Below the pieces are notes generated by a model. That model ran no database searches, was not told the origin of the DNA, and saw only the letters and a list, made by a program, of their open reading frames with translations. Positions 43,001 to 53,640 of a stretch of DNA of 64,000 bases are shown here, one piece after another. Each line of letters begins with the position of its first letter. Positions within the stretch are counted from its first letter, which is position 1. Origin of the DNA: Auriscalpium vulgare (Eukaryota > Basidiomycota > Agaricomycetes > Russulales > Auriscalpiaceae); contig JAHBBC010000018.1 in NCBI GenBank assembly GCA_019915015.1, positions 310,001-374,000 of the forward strand, read 5' to 3'. A program made the translations under genes and the position numbers.

Positions 43001-46000
43001 CACATACCAGGGCATGCGCGGTACCTTCGATCGATCATGAAGGTCCTCGTCAGGCTTCGTCAAGGTATGGAAGTCGGTGATCCGTCCATTGCTATAGTCC
43101 TTGCCTGATGGGACTCAGTCCGAAGCGCCGAACACGGATGCGAGGAACCTCACCAGGCCATATTTGTTCCTGCCCATCTTCCGGATCGTCGACGAGGCCA
43201 TGCTGAGGCGTATCCCACCTAGCACCACAATTAAGCAGAGGCAATCGCAGCCCAAAGTGATACAATACCTTCCGAAGCAAAGATCCAGTCCGCCCATGAA
43301 TGCAATCGTTTGGTCTATAACACAGAGCTTCTCGTGCTGAGAAGACTAGTCAGCCAAGGTGATTGCGCCTGCGACGATGATGGGCGTACATGTGCCCAGT
43401 AGAACGTCCCGGTCTGAAAATGCGACGGCGACCGCTGCACCATGATGTTTGGATGCAAGTTAGTTAAGCGTTGCTTCGTGTAGCTGGTGATAAATCTGTT
43501 AGATACCACACTGCTGACACAAAACCCACGGCTCACTTGCTGTCTACTGGCGTCGTCCTACTCGAGACCTCTTGGCTATGAAAAATGTCAGATAATGCGG
43601 CTAGGTAGGTATCAAATATCTCACTATACGATGATAAAGATCTTAACACCCTCCTTGGCTTTCTTTTCCAAGAGACGATCTAAACGATATTTCGGCTTCC
43701 CTGGCCGTCGCAGAAGCAGCTCTAAAGACATAAGTATTAGGAGAGGGACATTGTGAGATGTATTGATCTAGACTGACCGGGGGATATCCACCAATCATGA
43801 ATGTAGATCGTGTCTTTGGCTAGAAGAATGGCGCGCGAAAGATTCCAGAAGTAGTCACGCTATAACGAAAAGATTAATTTATTTCCGGAAAGGAAAAGAA
43901 GAAAGACTCGGTGCACTCACACCATCGACCAGCCACTGAGCAGCGACATTCAGCCTAATCGGAGCGAAGCTGTCGAACCGATTACCGCCCGTGTAGTGCG
44001 AATTTGACGCAATTTTCTCTAGCGCCGCAATCCATTGCAGCATTTGCCGCTACGCATGCCGTATCAGCTCACCCCCGTGTATGAGGGGGACATACGCACC
44101 TCGCTACGGGCAAAGAGCTTAAGCCGCATCTGCGAGTTCTCGATGTAGAACGTATGTTTCGAGACTTCGCTAGCTTTCTTCTTTTTCTTCTTCTCGCTGT
44201 CATCGGAATGCTTCTGGCCTCGTTGTGGTTCATCCATCAAAGGATTCGTGTTCGTTGAAGGGTCGAGCATGGGCGTCTGGGCGCCTGAGCGAGGAGTAGA
44301 AGAAGACGAGGATGAGCCTTCGGACGTGACGGAGTCGGATCTTGGCCGTGTAGACGTGCTCTCCCGAGCGGCGTCGCCGTTGGTTGAGTGACGCGAGTGC
44401 ATGACCTTAGAGAACTTGGATCGGATTGAGCCGAAGACAGAACTGCGCTCTGTCATTGCGCCCTCGGACGCCGCACGCTTGCTTTCGCTTGAATGACGTT
44501 CCGGTACCTGGAGGAGGTTGAGACCCTGTCGATAATAGCGCATCGGCCGTTCGATCTTGAAGTCAGGGTCAAGGAGGAAGACATCCCACACGTTGGTCTG
44601 TCACAATTTCGTTAACTGATATTATGGGACAGTGTCACAGCACTGACCTCTCCTAGCTCTTCGACGGCAACAAGGTAGCTCTCGCGGATAGCACACCACT
44701 TCTGGTCACGTTTGCGCTTGCGACCGACAGACTTACGACCGAACCCGCCTCCCTTGCTACCCGACACCTCGATCTTGAGGTATCCGGCCTTATATTGTGA
44801 TCCACCAGACTGCGCTTGTGAGATAAAGAGCGAGCTGATCTCAAGGAACCCAGCCAAGCGGTTGGACGTGGAATGGAACATCTGCAAGCTTGATCAGCCA
44901 AAACGACGCTATGAGACAAGCCCGGCTTACAACTGCACGAATCAGACTAAGGAGGTAGTTCTCAAGCGCCTCGCGCTGAAGACGCGCAAAGTCCGCTCTT
45001 CCGACCTCCTTCCCCTTTTCCTTGCTCTCTTTCTTCAAGAATTTGAAGTATGGAAGACCTAAGACGGTGATGAGACAGAACCAATGGATGGATGTGACAC
45101 TCACTGGTTTTGGGAAATTCAGGCAGCGTGTCGACATTCCGGTTGTATGCGTTGGACACGGCGTAGTGGGTGTGCAGAGACAAAAAGTCGCGCAGTTGGC
45201 GGTAGATGACCCATCGCGCCGCACCGTTCACGTACTCGCACTCGATGCGAAAGACCGACTGCGAACCGTGCAGCGGATGGAGACTGTCGCTGATGCGGAT
45301 GCGTAGCCGGTGCATGAGCACGGGTACGCGTCGGCGGTCGCGCTCGTCACGTCCAAACCAGAGACCCAGCATGACCGTCGAGAGACCGCCCGTGATGAGC
45401 TCGTCGGTGATGTTCACCCCTGGCGCGACGGCGGACGATAGCGGCTCCTTCGCGGCCTGTGAGGCGACATGGGGCAAGAGGAAGCGCAGACGGTTCCACC
45501 TGGCCTGGGGAGACTTGACCGTCGCGCTGTCGTCCTTCGAGTTCTGACGCGTCGACGAGCGTGTGCGGGAGAGGCTCTCGCCGACAGACGCGCGTCGTCC
45601 GTCCTTGTCTGTCTGCTTATCCCTCTCGTCCCTCTCTTTTCCCTTGGAATCAAAGTCAAAGCCTGGCTTTTCGTTCGAGGGCGACTCGGCGGACGACGCA
45701 TCCGCTAACCACTTGGCTTTGAACTCGTCCCAGCGGCTCGTGTCCCGCCGCTTGCCTCGGCGCTCAGCAATCTCGCGCTCGCGCTCCTTCTGCTCGGGAT
45801 CCGAGTACTCGAACGCACCGCGGAACTGTGACTCGCGCGGCGTAAAGTCGTAGGACGATGGGTCGAGCTCGTCCTCCGTCGTGGCGCGCCGACGCGGCTC
45901 CTCGAGGATGTCCCCGTGTGAGTAGTTGGACCGGGTGCCGGAGAGGGGGAGCGCGTAGGTGTATGACAGGGATCGGGGAGGACCGGTACGTGCGGACGGC

Positions 46001-46594
46001 GTGAGGGCGATGGATTCGTGAAATGAGTGGAGATTCGTGCGCGGTCGGCTGCCGCTCGCCTCCGCGTTGAGGTGGTCGAGGTTCAGTCGGAAGGAAGGAC
46101 GCGTAGCAGATGCGCCGCTGCCTTGCTTGTCGTCCTCATTCGCACCCGATGGCACGCCGTTGAGCTCCGTGTTCATCTTGCCGTGGAGCTGTCTGAGCTC
46201 TGGAGCAATGTGTCCTTTCTTCCGCGGCGTATGCGGGCCTGCATCCCCGTCGCCTGCAGAGATGTCAGCGACTGTTGAAGTATAATAGGAATAGAAACGC
46301 ACCATCTTGATGAGACGGCCGCTCCCTCAGCTGGTCCGCCAACTGCGCGAGATTAAACGCAACGTGCCCGTTCTCCTTGTGAGCTGATCGAGCGTCGCCA
46401 TCCTTGAGCGCATCTCCACAGAATCCCATGAGGCGCTGGCACTTTCACAGACAAATGCACTCACCGTGCATGTGCGCAGCGTGTCCGTCCGGCTGCTCCG
46501 TCCCGTTCGGTTGCGCGTGCTTCTCCTCATCGCGTGGATTTTCGTGGGACTGGTGCGATGTAGCCTCGCGAACGACGTCGGCCAGCGAGGCCAT
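40093..46594 (-). CDS. Phospholipase D (PX-PH type)
   Basis: A large multi-exon gene on the minus strand; the ATG at 46594 begins [13 protein letters not shown]. Clear exons in order: 46594-46465 and a small exon near 46390-46306; a long exon from about 46262 with a PX domain ([50 protein letters not shown]); a PH domain (about 44880-43900; [35 protein letters not shown]); a first HKD motif ([25 protein letters not shown], about 43310-43210); and a second HKD motif ([26 protein letters not shown], about 41940-41850). The C-terminus is [29 protein letters not shown]. Both catalytic H-x-K-x4-D motifs are intact. The family hydrolyses phosphatidylcholine to phosphatidic acid, as Spo14/PLD1 does. 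Exact internal exon edges are partly unresolved. Confidence 0.9.
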
Positions 46595-46828
46595 GGGGAG
46601 GACACGTAGATGACGGTAAAAACAAAGAGGAATGGTGCCGCCCAAGTGCCAAGAGGCTTGTACACTACGTCATTGACAGAAGTCTTTCGGAGATTGAAAG
46701 CATTTGAAGGGTGTCTACATTCTCCATTATTGCCATACTTACATACAGTTCGACTCGGACTTCGTTTTTAGCTTCTGGGTGAGTTCCAGCTCCAAGTTAA
46801 ACAATATTCCGCCCAATACGCGCACAAC
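46595..46828. other. Short spacer
   Basis: Separates the PLD start from the UstYa-like relic. Probably the PLD promoter. Confidence 0.4.
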
Positions 46829-47175
46829 ATGCCTCTCGGCGACGCAGAGTGGGACGCCCTCCTCCCCAGCGGAGGCGGCATGCTCTACCTCCGAGTCGGC
46901 GCTGATCGCAGCCCGCCCGTTCAGCGTCTCCCTCTTCCACGAGCTCCGCTGCCTCGCGGTCCTCCGCGACGCCTTCTTTCACGACCAGAGCGTGGAGCCG
47001 CCGGAAATTGGTTTGCTTGCGCATCTTTGCATGAACCACCTTCAACCTCACCTACCCACGGGCTCGTGAACCTCCCTCCCCTAGTGCCTCAATGTCAGCA
47101 AACCTCACCTACCCACGGGCTCATGAACGAGCAGATCTCGCCGAACATCACGTGCCCTATCCCACACCCGGAGGA
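46829..47175 (+). pseudogene. DUF3328/UstYa-like oxidase fragment, frameshifted
   Basis: Starts MPLGDAEWDALLPSGGGMLYL, then the frame breaks near 46884 and resumes one frame over as ESALIAARPFSVSLFHELRCLAVLRDAFF ... HLCMNHLQ. The HELRCL and CMNHL motifs match the HxxHC-type motifs of UstYa-family oxidases used in fungal peptide and related metabolite pathways. Removing one base would restore a continuous frame, so it looks like a one-base insertion. A 27-bp direct repeat (AACCTCACCTACCCACGGGC, 47044 and 47101) follows. A short remnant; no other cluster genes are nearby. Confidence 0.55.
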
Positions 47176-47189
47176 CTAGTCCACTGACA

Positions 47190-48650
47190 CCGTGGCTCTC
47201 CTGTTGTCCGCTGCTTGAGTCGGATCGCGCGCGCACCATCCTGCTCCTGCTCCAGGCGCTCGTCGAGCGCATGCCCACAGCCGACTCAACGCTGTCAGAG
47301 CACCTGCTTTTCGTCCACTGCATCCGGCCGCTGCCAAGCAAGTGGGCGTTTCTTACGCCCCGCTTCTTCTCGATTGGCATTGTCAAGTCCGCGCAGGAGA
47401 TCTTCGAGTGCCTCGAGACGCAGAAAGGAGGGACAAGGCTCTTACAAGCTATGGAGTACCTGCCAGAGGTCCGCAAGGAGGAGAGGAGGTGGACAGCATA
47501 CTCGAGCGCGGCAAGGTGTTATCGAGCTCTCGGCGCGCCGCGTACGACGCATTGCGCGAGGCAAAGCTGTGGTGCCTCTCGGCCGAGCTCGAGCAGGACA
47601 AGGCGCTTGAGCCCTTCAACTCGGGGGATCTCAGGGCGGGCGATGCGCTCGCTCGGTGCTGAAACGAGTTTGCGGAGCTGCTGTTGCTCGGATCAACACA
47701 CTATTCTCGCGCTTGTGGTCCATTGTGGGTTACGCGGTATGCGCGAGGAGCAGTGGGATGAGGAGTTCGCCCGCTGCGGGGCGCTCAATGAGGATGAGGA
47801 GAGCTGGAACGAGTGCGTTCTCCATATGAACACAAACAAGGCGGAAGCAGGTCGATGATGAAGAGGTATATCTGATACTACCTGACACCCTCGCCATTCA
47901 TCGCTAACTCACAGTCAACAGTCGGGATGAAAGCGAAGGATCTGAGGTTGCTCTTCCCAGTCAACAGGCACTAAGAACTCGCTTCAACATACAACAGCAA
48001 AACGCTCGCACTCTGTGCCCTCCAACAAGGCCTTCAATTCAACTATGATAACTGGCAGATGTGGATAAATCATACCTTCGTGGCCATCGACGCCGGTAAG
48101 CTCTGCGAGGCATCGTTGCGGGCTTGGGTGCGTCAACGAGGAGCGCGCCGCGAAGATTGGGGCTAACAGCGCGGATGCGGACATGCGTTACCAGCTTGTC
48201 AACGCCATGACATGCATGTCCGCGGACCCCGACAACGCAGGGGACGGTTATGGCACGACTGCGAAGACGGCGCACAATCCCAACGAGGGGCACATCTTTC
48301 TACAGAGTGTCGATGACTACTTCACTAGCATCCTCCTGCGTGTCGCGTTACTGCGCATCTTCTGTGCGCGGGGGCATAGGTGGGGGAAGCGCTACTGGCG
48401 CCCCTAGAAGGCTGCCATGCAGGTGTCACAGAGCGATGGAGAAGTGGGAGACGGACGTGGCACGGTGGCGCAAGGCTATGCAGAAGGGGAGGACAGTTTG
48501 TGAACTTTCGGTTGAGGGACTGTTTTGCCTCCTTGGCGAGCTCAAGCACACGGTTGAGCGCGTCGAGCGCACGCGGTTGATCCCTGTCTGGAATGTGCAT
48601 GATGCGCTTGAGCCTTGCTCCGCAAGGCGGCTACTTTTCTGGAAGTGAGT
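47190..48650 (+). pseudogene. Decayed TTC27/EMW1-like TPR protein gene
   Basis: Successive segments in different frames match the order of this TPR family: LVERMPTADSTLSEHLLFVHCIRPLPSKWAFLTPRFFSIGIVKSAQEIFE (47271 frame), SSRRAAYDALREAKLWCLSAEL (47342 frame), SGRAMRSLG, FARCGALNEDEESWNE, LQQGLQFNYDNWQMWINHTFVAIDAGKL, DGYGTTAKTAHNPNEGHIFLQSVDDYF and MEKWETDVARWRKAM (to about 48480). Several frameshifts, stops and missing parts rule out a functional protein. An intact EMW1/TTC27-like gene elsewhere in the genome is expected. Confidence 0.6.
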
Positions 48651-48903
48651 TTGCAGAGGTGTTGGTTTGCCACCGACACACTACTTGGGTGCATAGTAAC
48701 AAATAGGAATGAGACAAAATAGCTTCAGCCTATGATACACAAGTATACGAGAGAAAATACAAGGCCCTGGTAACTAATAACCACGTACGCTAGTCAATAT
48801 CCACAGTTGAGCCCTGCTTGTGGATTATATCTGACAAAAATAAATTAAGTGTTCTGTGAGAGAAATGCTAATCTAAGCCTCACCCGCAAAGCCAGCCAAG
48901 CTT
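48651..48903. other. Spacer
   Basis: About 250 bp, AT-richer than its neighbours. It should hold the 3' end region of the CHAT gene; no other gene seen. Confidence 0.35.
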
Positions 48904-49285
48904 TCATGCACCAATGTGAACAAGGGGGACCCAGCAATGCAAAGCTTTGAGTTCCTCATTTTTCCTCATCTCTTTTGTCACAGCCCTCAGACATTTGGCA
49001 GCATCTTTGAAGTCAACTGGCTTGTCTTGGCTCTCAGGATGAAGCATTCTTTTGTAAAATTCCTTAGCCAAAAAGGGCCCAATATGATCATCCATTGCCC
49101 AAAGTGTACCAACAACACCTCTGAAGCCACAAAACTGCTGGAGTATTGTCTTGGTCAACAGCTGCAGTGTGACAAGCAGACAGAACAGCTAGCTCAGCAT
49201 TTGGCAAGTTGGCTTTCAGAAGATCAAGTATAGTGAACCTAGCATTATCATACAGTTCAAATGATGACTTGAATGGCTGCTCCGT
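48904..49285 (-). pseudogene. 3' part of a TPR-CHAT gene, cut off by the retrotransposon
   Basis: Read on the minus strand it continues the frame at 62047: ...HLDT, then EQPFKSSFELYDNARFTILDLL and AELAVLSACHTAAVD, which contains the CHAT catalytic cysteine. Near 49137-49145 the frame breaks: after DNTP the usual dozen or so residues of the family are missing, and the next frame carries FCGFRGVVGTLWAMDDHIGPFLAKEFYKRM and ends LVHIGA. So this half has its own frame-breaking deletion besides the insertion at 49285. CHAT proteases are caspase-like peptidases common in basidiomycetes. Confidence 0.85.
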
Positions 49286-49348
49286 TGATACGCCTGATTC
49301 CCCGTCGAGCGGGGATTCCACCGCGACTTTTCGGTTTTTCATTTCGAA

Positions 49349-49368
49349 CCAAAGTCACGTGACTTTGG
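49349..49368. promoter_or_regulatory. 20-bp CACGTG palindrome 1
   Basis: CCAAAGTCAC/GTGACTTTGG, a perfect 20-bp palindrome with a CACGTG core, the E-box bound by bHLH factors. Repeated at 60513-60532. Confidence 0.65.
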
Positions 49369-49417
49369 TCTCCGGACCGTCGTTTCCGCCGTTTCGGCAC
49401 AGCCACTTCGGAAAGTT

Positions 49418-49437
49418 CCGAAGTCACGTGACTTCGG
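49418..49437. promoter_or_regulatory. 20-bp CACGTG palindrome 2
   Basis: CCGAAGTCAC/GTGACTTCGG, differing from palindrome 1 by one symmetric change (A/T to G/C on both arms), so symmetry is kept. Repeated at 60582-60601. A further lone CACGTG lies at about 49491. Confidence 0.65.
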
Positions 49438-50271
49438 CTCCGAACTTCCCAGCGCTTCGGCCTCGTTTCCAGTCACCCCGAGGCGCCCGCACGTGGTTCG
49501 GTCGAGGCCTTTCGGCCCATCAGCAGCAGACACGCCACAAAGTCGCTGCCGGACCAAGATCAGTGTAGTGAAACGCCCCGTGAGCGTATCTCCGAGATAA
49601 CCGGCTGTCACCCGGTACTTCCCTGTCCGATTCTCCCCCTCACTTATAGCGTTCCCGATTGATCCCTTCTATCGTCCCGACCTTTCCGAGCCGAGGCGAA
49701 CCGAGCCCGAAGCCATGGCTACCTTCCCAGCCACTTCGGAAGATCGTCCGCCACTCGCTGCGACTTCGGCTCGCGGGTATACGTTTGGCGCGCCTTGTAC
49801 CGCTGAGGCGTGTCTCCACAATATCGTTCGTACTTCATCCTTCTGTATATCACATCGTAGCGACAGCGCTGATCGTTTGTCTGGTATCCATCGTTCTCGT
49901 TCCCCATGAGAGCTCCCTCTTGCTACATATGCTCGTTCCGACCCACCTCGACTTGCGACACATGATCTTTATCCACTTCGCTCGTGTTTCGGCTCTGTAC
50001 GCACCTACCTATGTTCGTTTCCGTACGATACGGTCTCGCACTCGTTGTAGCTTAAATACGACTCGATAGCACACCGAATAACAAGTTACTTTCCCCCCCA
50101 TAGTCAGCATCTCGAAAGAGACGTTGCAAACCGCCCGCATCGACAGCTCTTACTGTCGTTGTACCCCTCGTCCTCCTTATCGCCCGTAACCTCACTTTCG
50201 ACTACGCCGCACGCCGCAATACGCTCGCCTTCGACTTCGCTTTCGACCTTCGCCTTTCGCACCACGTACCC

Positions 50272-50376
50272 CAACCTCGCTTTCCGAACCTCGCTTTCCG
50301 AACCTCGCCTTCCGAACCTCGTCTCCCGAACCTCGCCTCTCGAACATCGACGACCGAACCTCGCCTCTCGAACACC
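50272..50376. repeat. 14-bp minisatellite in LTR
   Basis: About seven degenerate units of the type CGAACCTCGCTTTC. The 3' LTR array (from about 61436) has one extra unit, so copy number changed after insertion. Confidence 0.85.
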
Positions 50377-50872
50377 GCCATCGACAGACCTTCATCCACT
50401 TTGATATCACCTTCGAGGCCTCCTCAAGTTCAGGCCCACGACGAACGCGTTCCCCATTACACATAACTTCGTCCTCAATCCGAAGTTGTCCGAAGTCACC
50501 CAACTACCCATCGCACCGATCAACGTATAAAGCCGAACTTCGTGTTACGTCGATCTCTCTCTCCCTCCCTCCATCGTCATTCCGCGCTCCTCCGCGTCCA
50601 ACTTCGGAGCTCGCTCGTCGCGACTTCGTTTGTTCGTCACTTCGGTGACTCGTACGCTCACTCCTTCTCGTCTCCTGGTCCGGCGCACACGCCGAACCCT
50701 CATTCCGATCCGAATCCTCGTTACGACCACGATCCACGTATCGGTGGAGTCACTTCGCGAACCTTTGGGAACGTGACGACTCGCTCGCACAACAACGCGG
50801 TACCACTGACAGCGCTCTAGGGATAGGAAACTCCCCATATCCGCCCTACTACCGTCTGGTGCCCATCACTTT

Positions 50873-50889
50873 TGGAGCCCACCGCGAGG
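50873..50889 (+). other. Primer-binding site (element C)
   Basis: TGGAGCCCACCGCGAGG, four bases after the LTR. Identical to the PBS of elements A and B. Confidence 0.8.
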
Positions 50890-51330
50890 GTTTCTGTCAC
50901 CATTCCTCCAAAGCCTTCCGAAGCAACTTCGCCATTCGTCTCTCGCTATCGACTTCGCTCCGCCACCCTCGCCGACGAAGTTCGTCGGTCCCACGTCGTC
51001 TACCCCGCCGCTAACGACCCGCATTCCAACGAGGCTTCCGAAGACGAGGTAAACAACGACGTTCTCCCCGAACCTTCAGGTACTCAGCACGACGCCGACC
51101 CTGACTTCGACTTCGACTTCCACGTTCCCGGCGGATTTTCTACGCCTCTGCGATCTCTTTCGCCGCTGCCACCGCTATCGACTCTCACCCCTCTTCACCC
51201 ATCGCAACCTCCGACCCCGCGCACTCCGCCTTCGCCTTCGCCTTCGCTTCCGAAACGCCCACAGACTTCGCAACTCACTTCGCTCCGCCCTATCCACCCA
51301 CCACCCGCATACTCCGCACAACCACCAGCA

Positions 51331-53640
51331 ATGGCCGCCCTCGTCCCGATGCCATCTAGGCTCGCCCGAACAGCGCCTGTGTTCACGCCGGATAAACCCC
51401 GCGAGATCCGTAGGTTTTGGCCTGACCTTGAAGCGTTCTTCGGACCTGCGGGCGTCGTCACTGACCGCGCGAAGAAGGATTGGACGAAGAACTACGTCCC
51501 CACAGCAACCGCCGACCTGTTCGACGCAATGATCGAATTCACTGGAAACGCCACATACGACGAGTTCAAGGTAGCCGTCGGTAAGCTCTATCCAGGAGCC
51601 GACGCCGACCGAGCGTATACAACGGCCGACCTAGACGAGCTCGTCAAACAGACGCGAGCAAAGCCTACGTTGACTCTCGACGACTTCGCTACGTATCATC
51701 GAGAGTATCTGACCATTTCGGGCTTCCTAGTGCTCAAAGGACGTCTGTCGACGATGGAGCAGAACCGAGCGTTCTCCCGAGGTATCCCGAACGCCCTCTG
51801 GCCGAAGGTTAACTCTCGGCTCCAGATCAAGAAGCCCGACGTCATCGCAGGCGACCCTTACGACGTCTCGGACGCCTATCTCGCCGGGCAGTACGTCCTC
51901 CAGTCCGACGCCGACGCGTTTCGGACCGGCGCGCACGTAGCCACCCCAGTCGTTCCCCCAGCGCCAGTTGTCGTCGCCGCCACGCCTTCACCTGCCCCAA
52001 CCATCAAAGCAGAAGATCTCCTTGCGACACTCGTCCGAAGCTTGATGCAAGGTGGTTCGCTCGCAACACTATCGGGCCCGATCAAAGCGGCAGCGAACGC
52101 AGTCGAAGCAGCAGCAGCACCAGCCGCAGTCGCGTCTTCCACCGCAAGTACTTCCTCAGCGGACGCACGCGCAGCAGCAATGCTGCGCCTTGCCGGACGT
52201 TGTTTGTACTGTGGAAGCTCCGAACATCGTATATCGTCTTGCGAGCTCGTCGAAGAAGACGTTCGCGCAGGCCTTATCGTTCGGAACGGCGAAGGCAAGG
52301 TCACGCTAGCGAACGGCAGCTTCGTTCCTCGGGCCATCACCGGCGACTTCTTGCGCGACCGAGTCCAGGAGTGGTATCGTCGCAACCCTTCGGTCAAACC
52401 CGTGGTAGCTTCGACCCTCATGATGGAATTGCTCCCCACTCCGCTTCAGACGTTTTCGCTCACGAAGGTAGATCGCATCGCAGGACTCGAAGCCGAACTG
52501 GCTGCACTTCGGTCGCAACATGCTGCATATGCGCAAGTCTTCGATGGGGTCGAGATTACTCGCCCGGCTAAAGCCAAAGTTGGCCCACCGCCTCCGAAGA
52601 TTGCGCAAGCAGAGCCTCCGAAGCAAGCGCCACAGGCACCCGAACCCGAGGCAAGCGAAGTTGAGCAAATTCCAGTTCACCCATTCCGCAACGTCCGCGA
52701 CGCGACCTCCGCCCCCATCAAACCGAAGACGGTTCCAGCCGATCCGAGCAAACCAGCCGTTCGCGAACCACAATTTCGCAACGCGCCGCCGGTTCACCGC
52801 ACCGAATTGGCCGACGCCGTCTTCGAACGCGCCATGAAGGAGGTTCGACTTTCGCTCACGCCGGAAGAACTGCTCTCGCTCGCCCCCGAGGTTCGCCAGA
52901 AGTTCCGCGACGCGATTACGCCTCGTCGAGCAGCGAACGTCCAGGAAGTAGAGCCAAGCCACAAAGTCACGATCGAGGAGGTACCCGACGAGGAGCTCAC
53001 TTCGCCAGCAGCGGCAATCCGAGCTTCGGAAACGGTACTCCTCGCCCACTACGCCCCCGATCCACGCAGGTCGACCGTCGACTCCGTTTGGCCGGCATCG
53101 AACAAAGGCGTCATGAGCGACCCGATCGAGGTCTACCTGAACTCTCACACGCACGACAGCATGTTCGATCCCGACGCGTTGACCGTCGCAAACGACTCCC
53201 ACTCGCTTCGGTCCATCGACGGGATTGTCGCCAGCCGAGTCGCCATCGAATGCCTTCTCGACCCTGGATCTCAGGTAATAGCGATGAGCGAGGAGGTATG
53301 TCACTTCCTCGAGCTTCACTACGACCCCGAGATCAAGATTCGCCTCCAATCGGCGAACAAGCAGGTTTCCGAGTCGCTCGGGCTGGCACGTAACGTTCCT
53401 ATCAAGTTCGGAAGCATGACATTGTACCTCCAGGTTCATATCGTGCGGAACGTTGCCTACGACATTCTCCTCGGTCGCCCCTTCGACGTCCTCACCGAGT
53501 CGATCGTTCAGAACTTCCAGAACGAGGACCAGACGGTCACCATCCGCAACCCGAACACAGGCGACCGCCTCGTCATCCCCACATATCCTCGGGGACACCA
53601 TCGGTTTCGCGAGGAGCAAATTGCTCAAGCCCGACTTTGA
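51331..53640 (+). CDS. gag: gag-protease polyprotein (element C)
   Basis: 769 aa from the first in-frame ATG at 51331 (MAALVPMPSRLARTAPVFTPDKP). The frame is open back to the PBS but without any ATG; that Pro/Ser-rich stretch is probably leader. Capsid-like helices (IRRFWPDLEAFFGPAGV, FPGIPNALWPKVNSRLQIKKPD-like region) precede a CCHC knuckle CLYCGSSEHRISSC (near residue 290). A retropepsin domain has DPGSQVIAMSEEVC (near residue 643) and ILLGRPFDVL. The stop is TGA, in the context CTT TGA. Its domain order mirrors the left element gag, at roughly 50% similarity in the protease by eye. Confidence 0.9.
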   Translation: MAALVPMPSRLARTAPVFTPDKPREIRRFWPDLEAFFGPAGVVTDRAKKDWTKNYVPTATADLFDAMIEFTGNATYDEFKVAVGKLYPGADADRAYTTADLDELVKQTRAKPTLTLDDFATYHREYLTISGFLVLKGRLSTMEQNRAFSRGIPNALWPKVNSRLQIKKPDVIAGDPYDVSDAYLAGQYVLQSDADAFRTGAHVATPVVPPAPVVVAATPSPAPTIKAEDLLATLVRSLMQGGSLATLSGPIKAAANAVEAAAAPAAVASSTASTSSADARAAAMLRLAGRCLYCGSSEHRISSCELVEEDVRAGLIVRNGEGKVTLANGSFVPRAITGDFLRDRVQEWYRRNPSVKPVVASTLMMELLPTPLQTFSLTKVDRIAGLEAELAALRSQHAAYAQVFDGVEITRPAKAKVGPPPPKIAQAEPPKQAPQAPEPEASEVEQIPVHPFRNVRDATSAPIKPKTVPADPSKPAVREPQFRNAPPVHRTELADAVFERAMKEVRLSLTPEELLSLAPEVRQKFRDAITPRRAANVQEVEPSHKVTIEEVPDEELTSPAAAIRASETVLLAHYAPDPRRSTVDSVWPASNKGVMSDPIEVYLNSHTHDSMFDPDALTVANDSHSLRSIDGIVASRVAIECLLDPGSQVIAMSEEVCHFLELHYDPEIKIRLQSANKQVSESLGLARNVPIKFGSMTLYLQVHIVRNVAYDILLGRPFDVLTESIVQNFQNEDQTVTIRNPNTGDRLVIPTYPRGHHRFREEQIAQARL

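Larger units (their letters stand above)
49286..50868 (+). repeat. 5' LTR of element C (1583 bp)
   Basis: Starts TGATACGCC and ends GCCCATCA. It contains two 20-bp CACGTG palindromes, many ACTTCGG/CCGAAGT heptamers and a 14-bp minisatellite. The right copy at 60450-62046 differs by C-to-G at about 50052/61216 and an extra 14-bp unit. Confidence 0.95.

Noticed and set aside
50272..50376. CRISPR-like repeat array
   Set aside because: A 14-bp direct tandem repeat without spacers in a eukaryotic LTR; a minisatellite.
50872..51330. Extension of the element C gag frame to a TTG inside the primer-binding site
   Set aside because: No ATG in this stretch and the frame starts in the PBS; the first ATG at 51331 is preferred.
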